NCBI GenBank assembly: GCA_025934735.1
Contig: JAICWP010000004.1
Coordinates: 124,001 to 188,000 of the forward strand
Direction: 5' to 3'
DNA from: Terriglobales bacterium
GTDB lineage: Bacteria; Acidobacteriota; Terriglobia; Terriglobales; Acidobacteriaceae
DNA: 64,000 bases
In this document: in pieces, positions 63,444-64,000 of the stretch
Layout: each line of letters starts with the position of its first letter
Numbering within the stretch: the first letter of the stretch is position 1
Translations under genes and position numbers: made by a program
The notes under the pieces: generated by a model
What the model saw: only the letters and a program-made list of their open reading frames with translations
Database searches by the model: none
What the model was told of the DNA's origin: nothing

Positions 63444-64000
63444 ATGAGAATAGTTCCGGACCGGCTGAAGCGAATCTGGCCGTCGTTGCTGATCGTGGCG
63501 GGAGTGGCGCTGTTGATTTATGTGGGCTCCCAGTATGCCACCATGTACGCTGCCCAGCGCCGCCTTACGCAGCAGTGGCAGCAGCAAAACCTGCAGTTGC
63601 CGGTTCAACCCGCCGGCCTGGTAACTACGCTCACTCGCCTGACGATTCCCGCCATCAAGCTGGACGCCGTGGTAGTGGAGGGGGTGAACCGCAAGGACCT
63701 GCTGATGGGCCCAGGGCATCTGCCAGAGACGCCCGAGCCCGGGCAAACCGGCAACGCTGTAATTTCCGCGCACCGCGACACCTTCTTCCGCCACATTCAC
63801 GAGCTCAAGAAGGGCGACTACATCGTGGTGCAGCGCGCCGGCCGGCAGTTCCGCTACGAAGTTACAGGCAAGAAGATACTGCAGCCCGATGACGTATGGG
63901 TTACGAAGCCTACTCCGGACAGCCAGTTGACCCTGCTGACGTGCTATCCCACGTATTACATCGGCCCGGCACCGGAGCGCCTGGCGGTATTCTCCAAGCT
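63444..64000 (+). CDS. Class D sortase (incomplete at window end)
   Basis: The first 185 residues of a sortase. An N-terminal anchor (about 13-33, LLIVAGVALLIYVGS) is followed by the sortase fold: LTRLTIPAIKLDAVVVEGV, then the catalytic His in NAVISAHRDTFF (about 109) and the catalytic Cys in LTLLTCYPTYY (about 166), with the Arg expected in the following APERL. Sortases cleave LPxTG-like signals and join proteins to the envelope; in Gram-negative-type bacteria the role is unclear. ATG at 63444 has AGGAAAG upstream. The 3' end lies beyond the window. Confidence 0.9.
   Translation, partial: MRIVPDRLKRIWPSLLIVAGVALLIYVGSQYATMYAAQRRLTQQWQQQNLQLPVQPAGLVTTLTRLTIPAIKLDAVVVEGVNRKDLLMGPGHLPETPEPGQTGNAVISAHRDTFFRHIHELKKGDYIVVQRAGRQFRYEVTGKKILQPDDVWVTKPTPDSQLTLLTCYPTYYIGPAPERLAVFSK

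Noticed and set aside
1-64000. CRISPR arrays, insertion sequences, integrases or phage modules
   Set aside because: No regularly spaced repeats and no transposase, integrase, terminase or capsid-like proteins were seen; the superinfection-immunity-named protein alone does not indicate a prophage.

Overview
The window looks like a chromosomal segment of a GC-rich, Gram-negative-type soil or subsurface bacterium, most likely Acidobacteriota (Terriglobia-like). This is inferred from gene content and style: RND tripartite pumps, many PilZ and SpoIIE-type regulators, an acidobacterial-looking class D sortase, several small conserved unknowns, and mixed Shine-Dalgarno and apparently leaderless starts. 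I see no phage, insertion sequence or CRISPR array. One tRNA (Gly, CCC) is present.

Layout. 1-7.1 kb: a copper/silver efflux operon (Cys-rich leader protein, CusC, CusB, a NosL-like Cys protein, CusA) behind a CRP/FNR-type site placed at -41.5. 7.2-10.8 kb: ECF sigma factor with zinc anti-sigma factor, then an ABC exporter pair. 11.1-15.5 kb (mostly minus): a redox/metal group of DsbA-like thioredoxin protein, CDF cation exporter, OsmC, a glutaredoxin-like selenoprotein (in-frame TGA followed by a SECIS-like hairpin) and an EamA transporter. 15.6-26.8 kb: housekeeping and metabolism (NAD synthetase, GAF-SpoIIE phosphatase, LysA, amidohydrolase, NAD kinase, TlyA, PDH E1-beta, SDR). 26.8-33.1 kb: a 962-residue PilZ coiled-coil protein, a DksA-zinc-finger/SpoIIE phosphatase fusion, small stress-type membrane proteins, tRNA-Gly and a secreted protein. 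33.6-40.4 kb: chrB followed by a second RND pump (outer-membrane factor, HAE1-like permease, lipoprotein adaptor).

40.5-53.7 kb: DedA, a chlorite-dismutase/HemQ-type protein, endonuclease III, NAMPT, an M20 amidohydrolase, a WD40 protein, two adjacent PilZ proteins, a small conserved protein with a good sigma70 promoter and terminator, a Nudix hydrolase, a cold-shock protein and PolX. 53.7-64 kb: a LuxR regulator beside a secreted protein, Hsp15 and Fpg, two neighbouring DJ-1/PfpI proteins (one fused to YHS, one to AraC), DUF421, an SDR, a coiled-coil membrane protein, and a class D sortase (cut by the window end) preceded by a small protein with a sortase-substrate-like tail.

The strongest unusual items are the glutaredoxin-like selenoprotein at 12370-12606, missed by ordinary ORF calling; the recurrent TAnnnT-N6-8-start arrangement at ten genes, suggesting many leaderless mRNAs; the class-II-positioned CRP-like operator in front of the copper operon; the DksA-finger/phosphatase fusion; and the sortase/mini-substrate pair.
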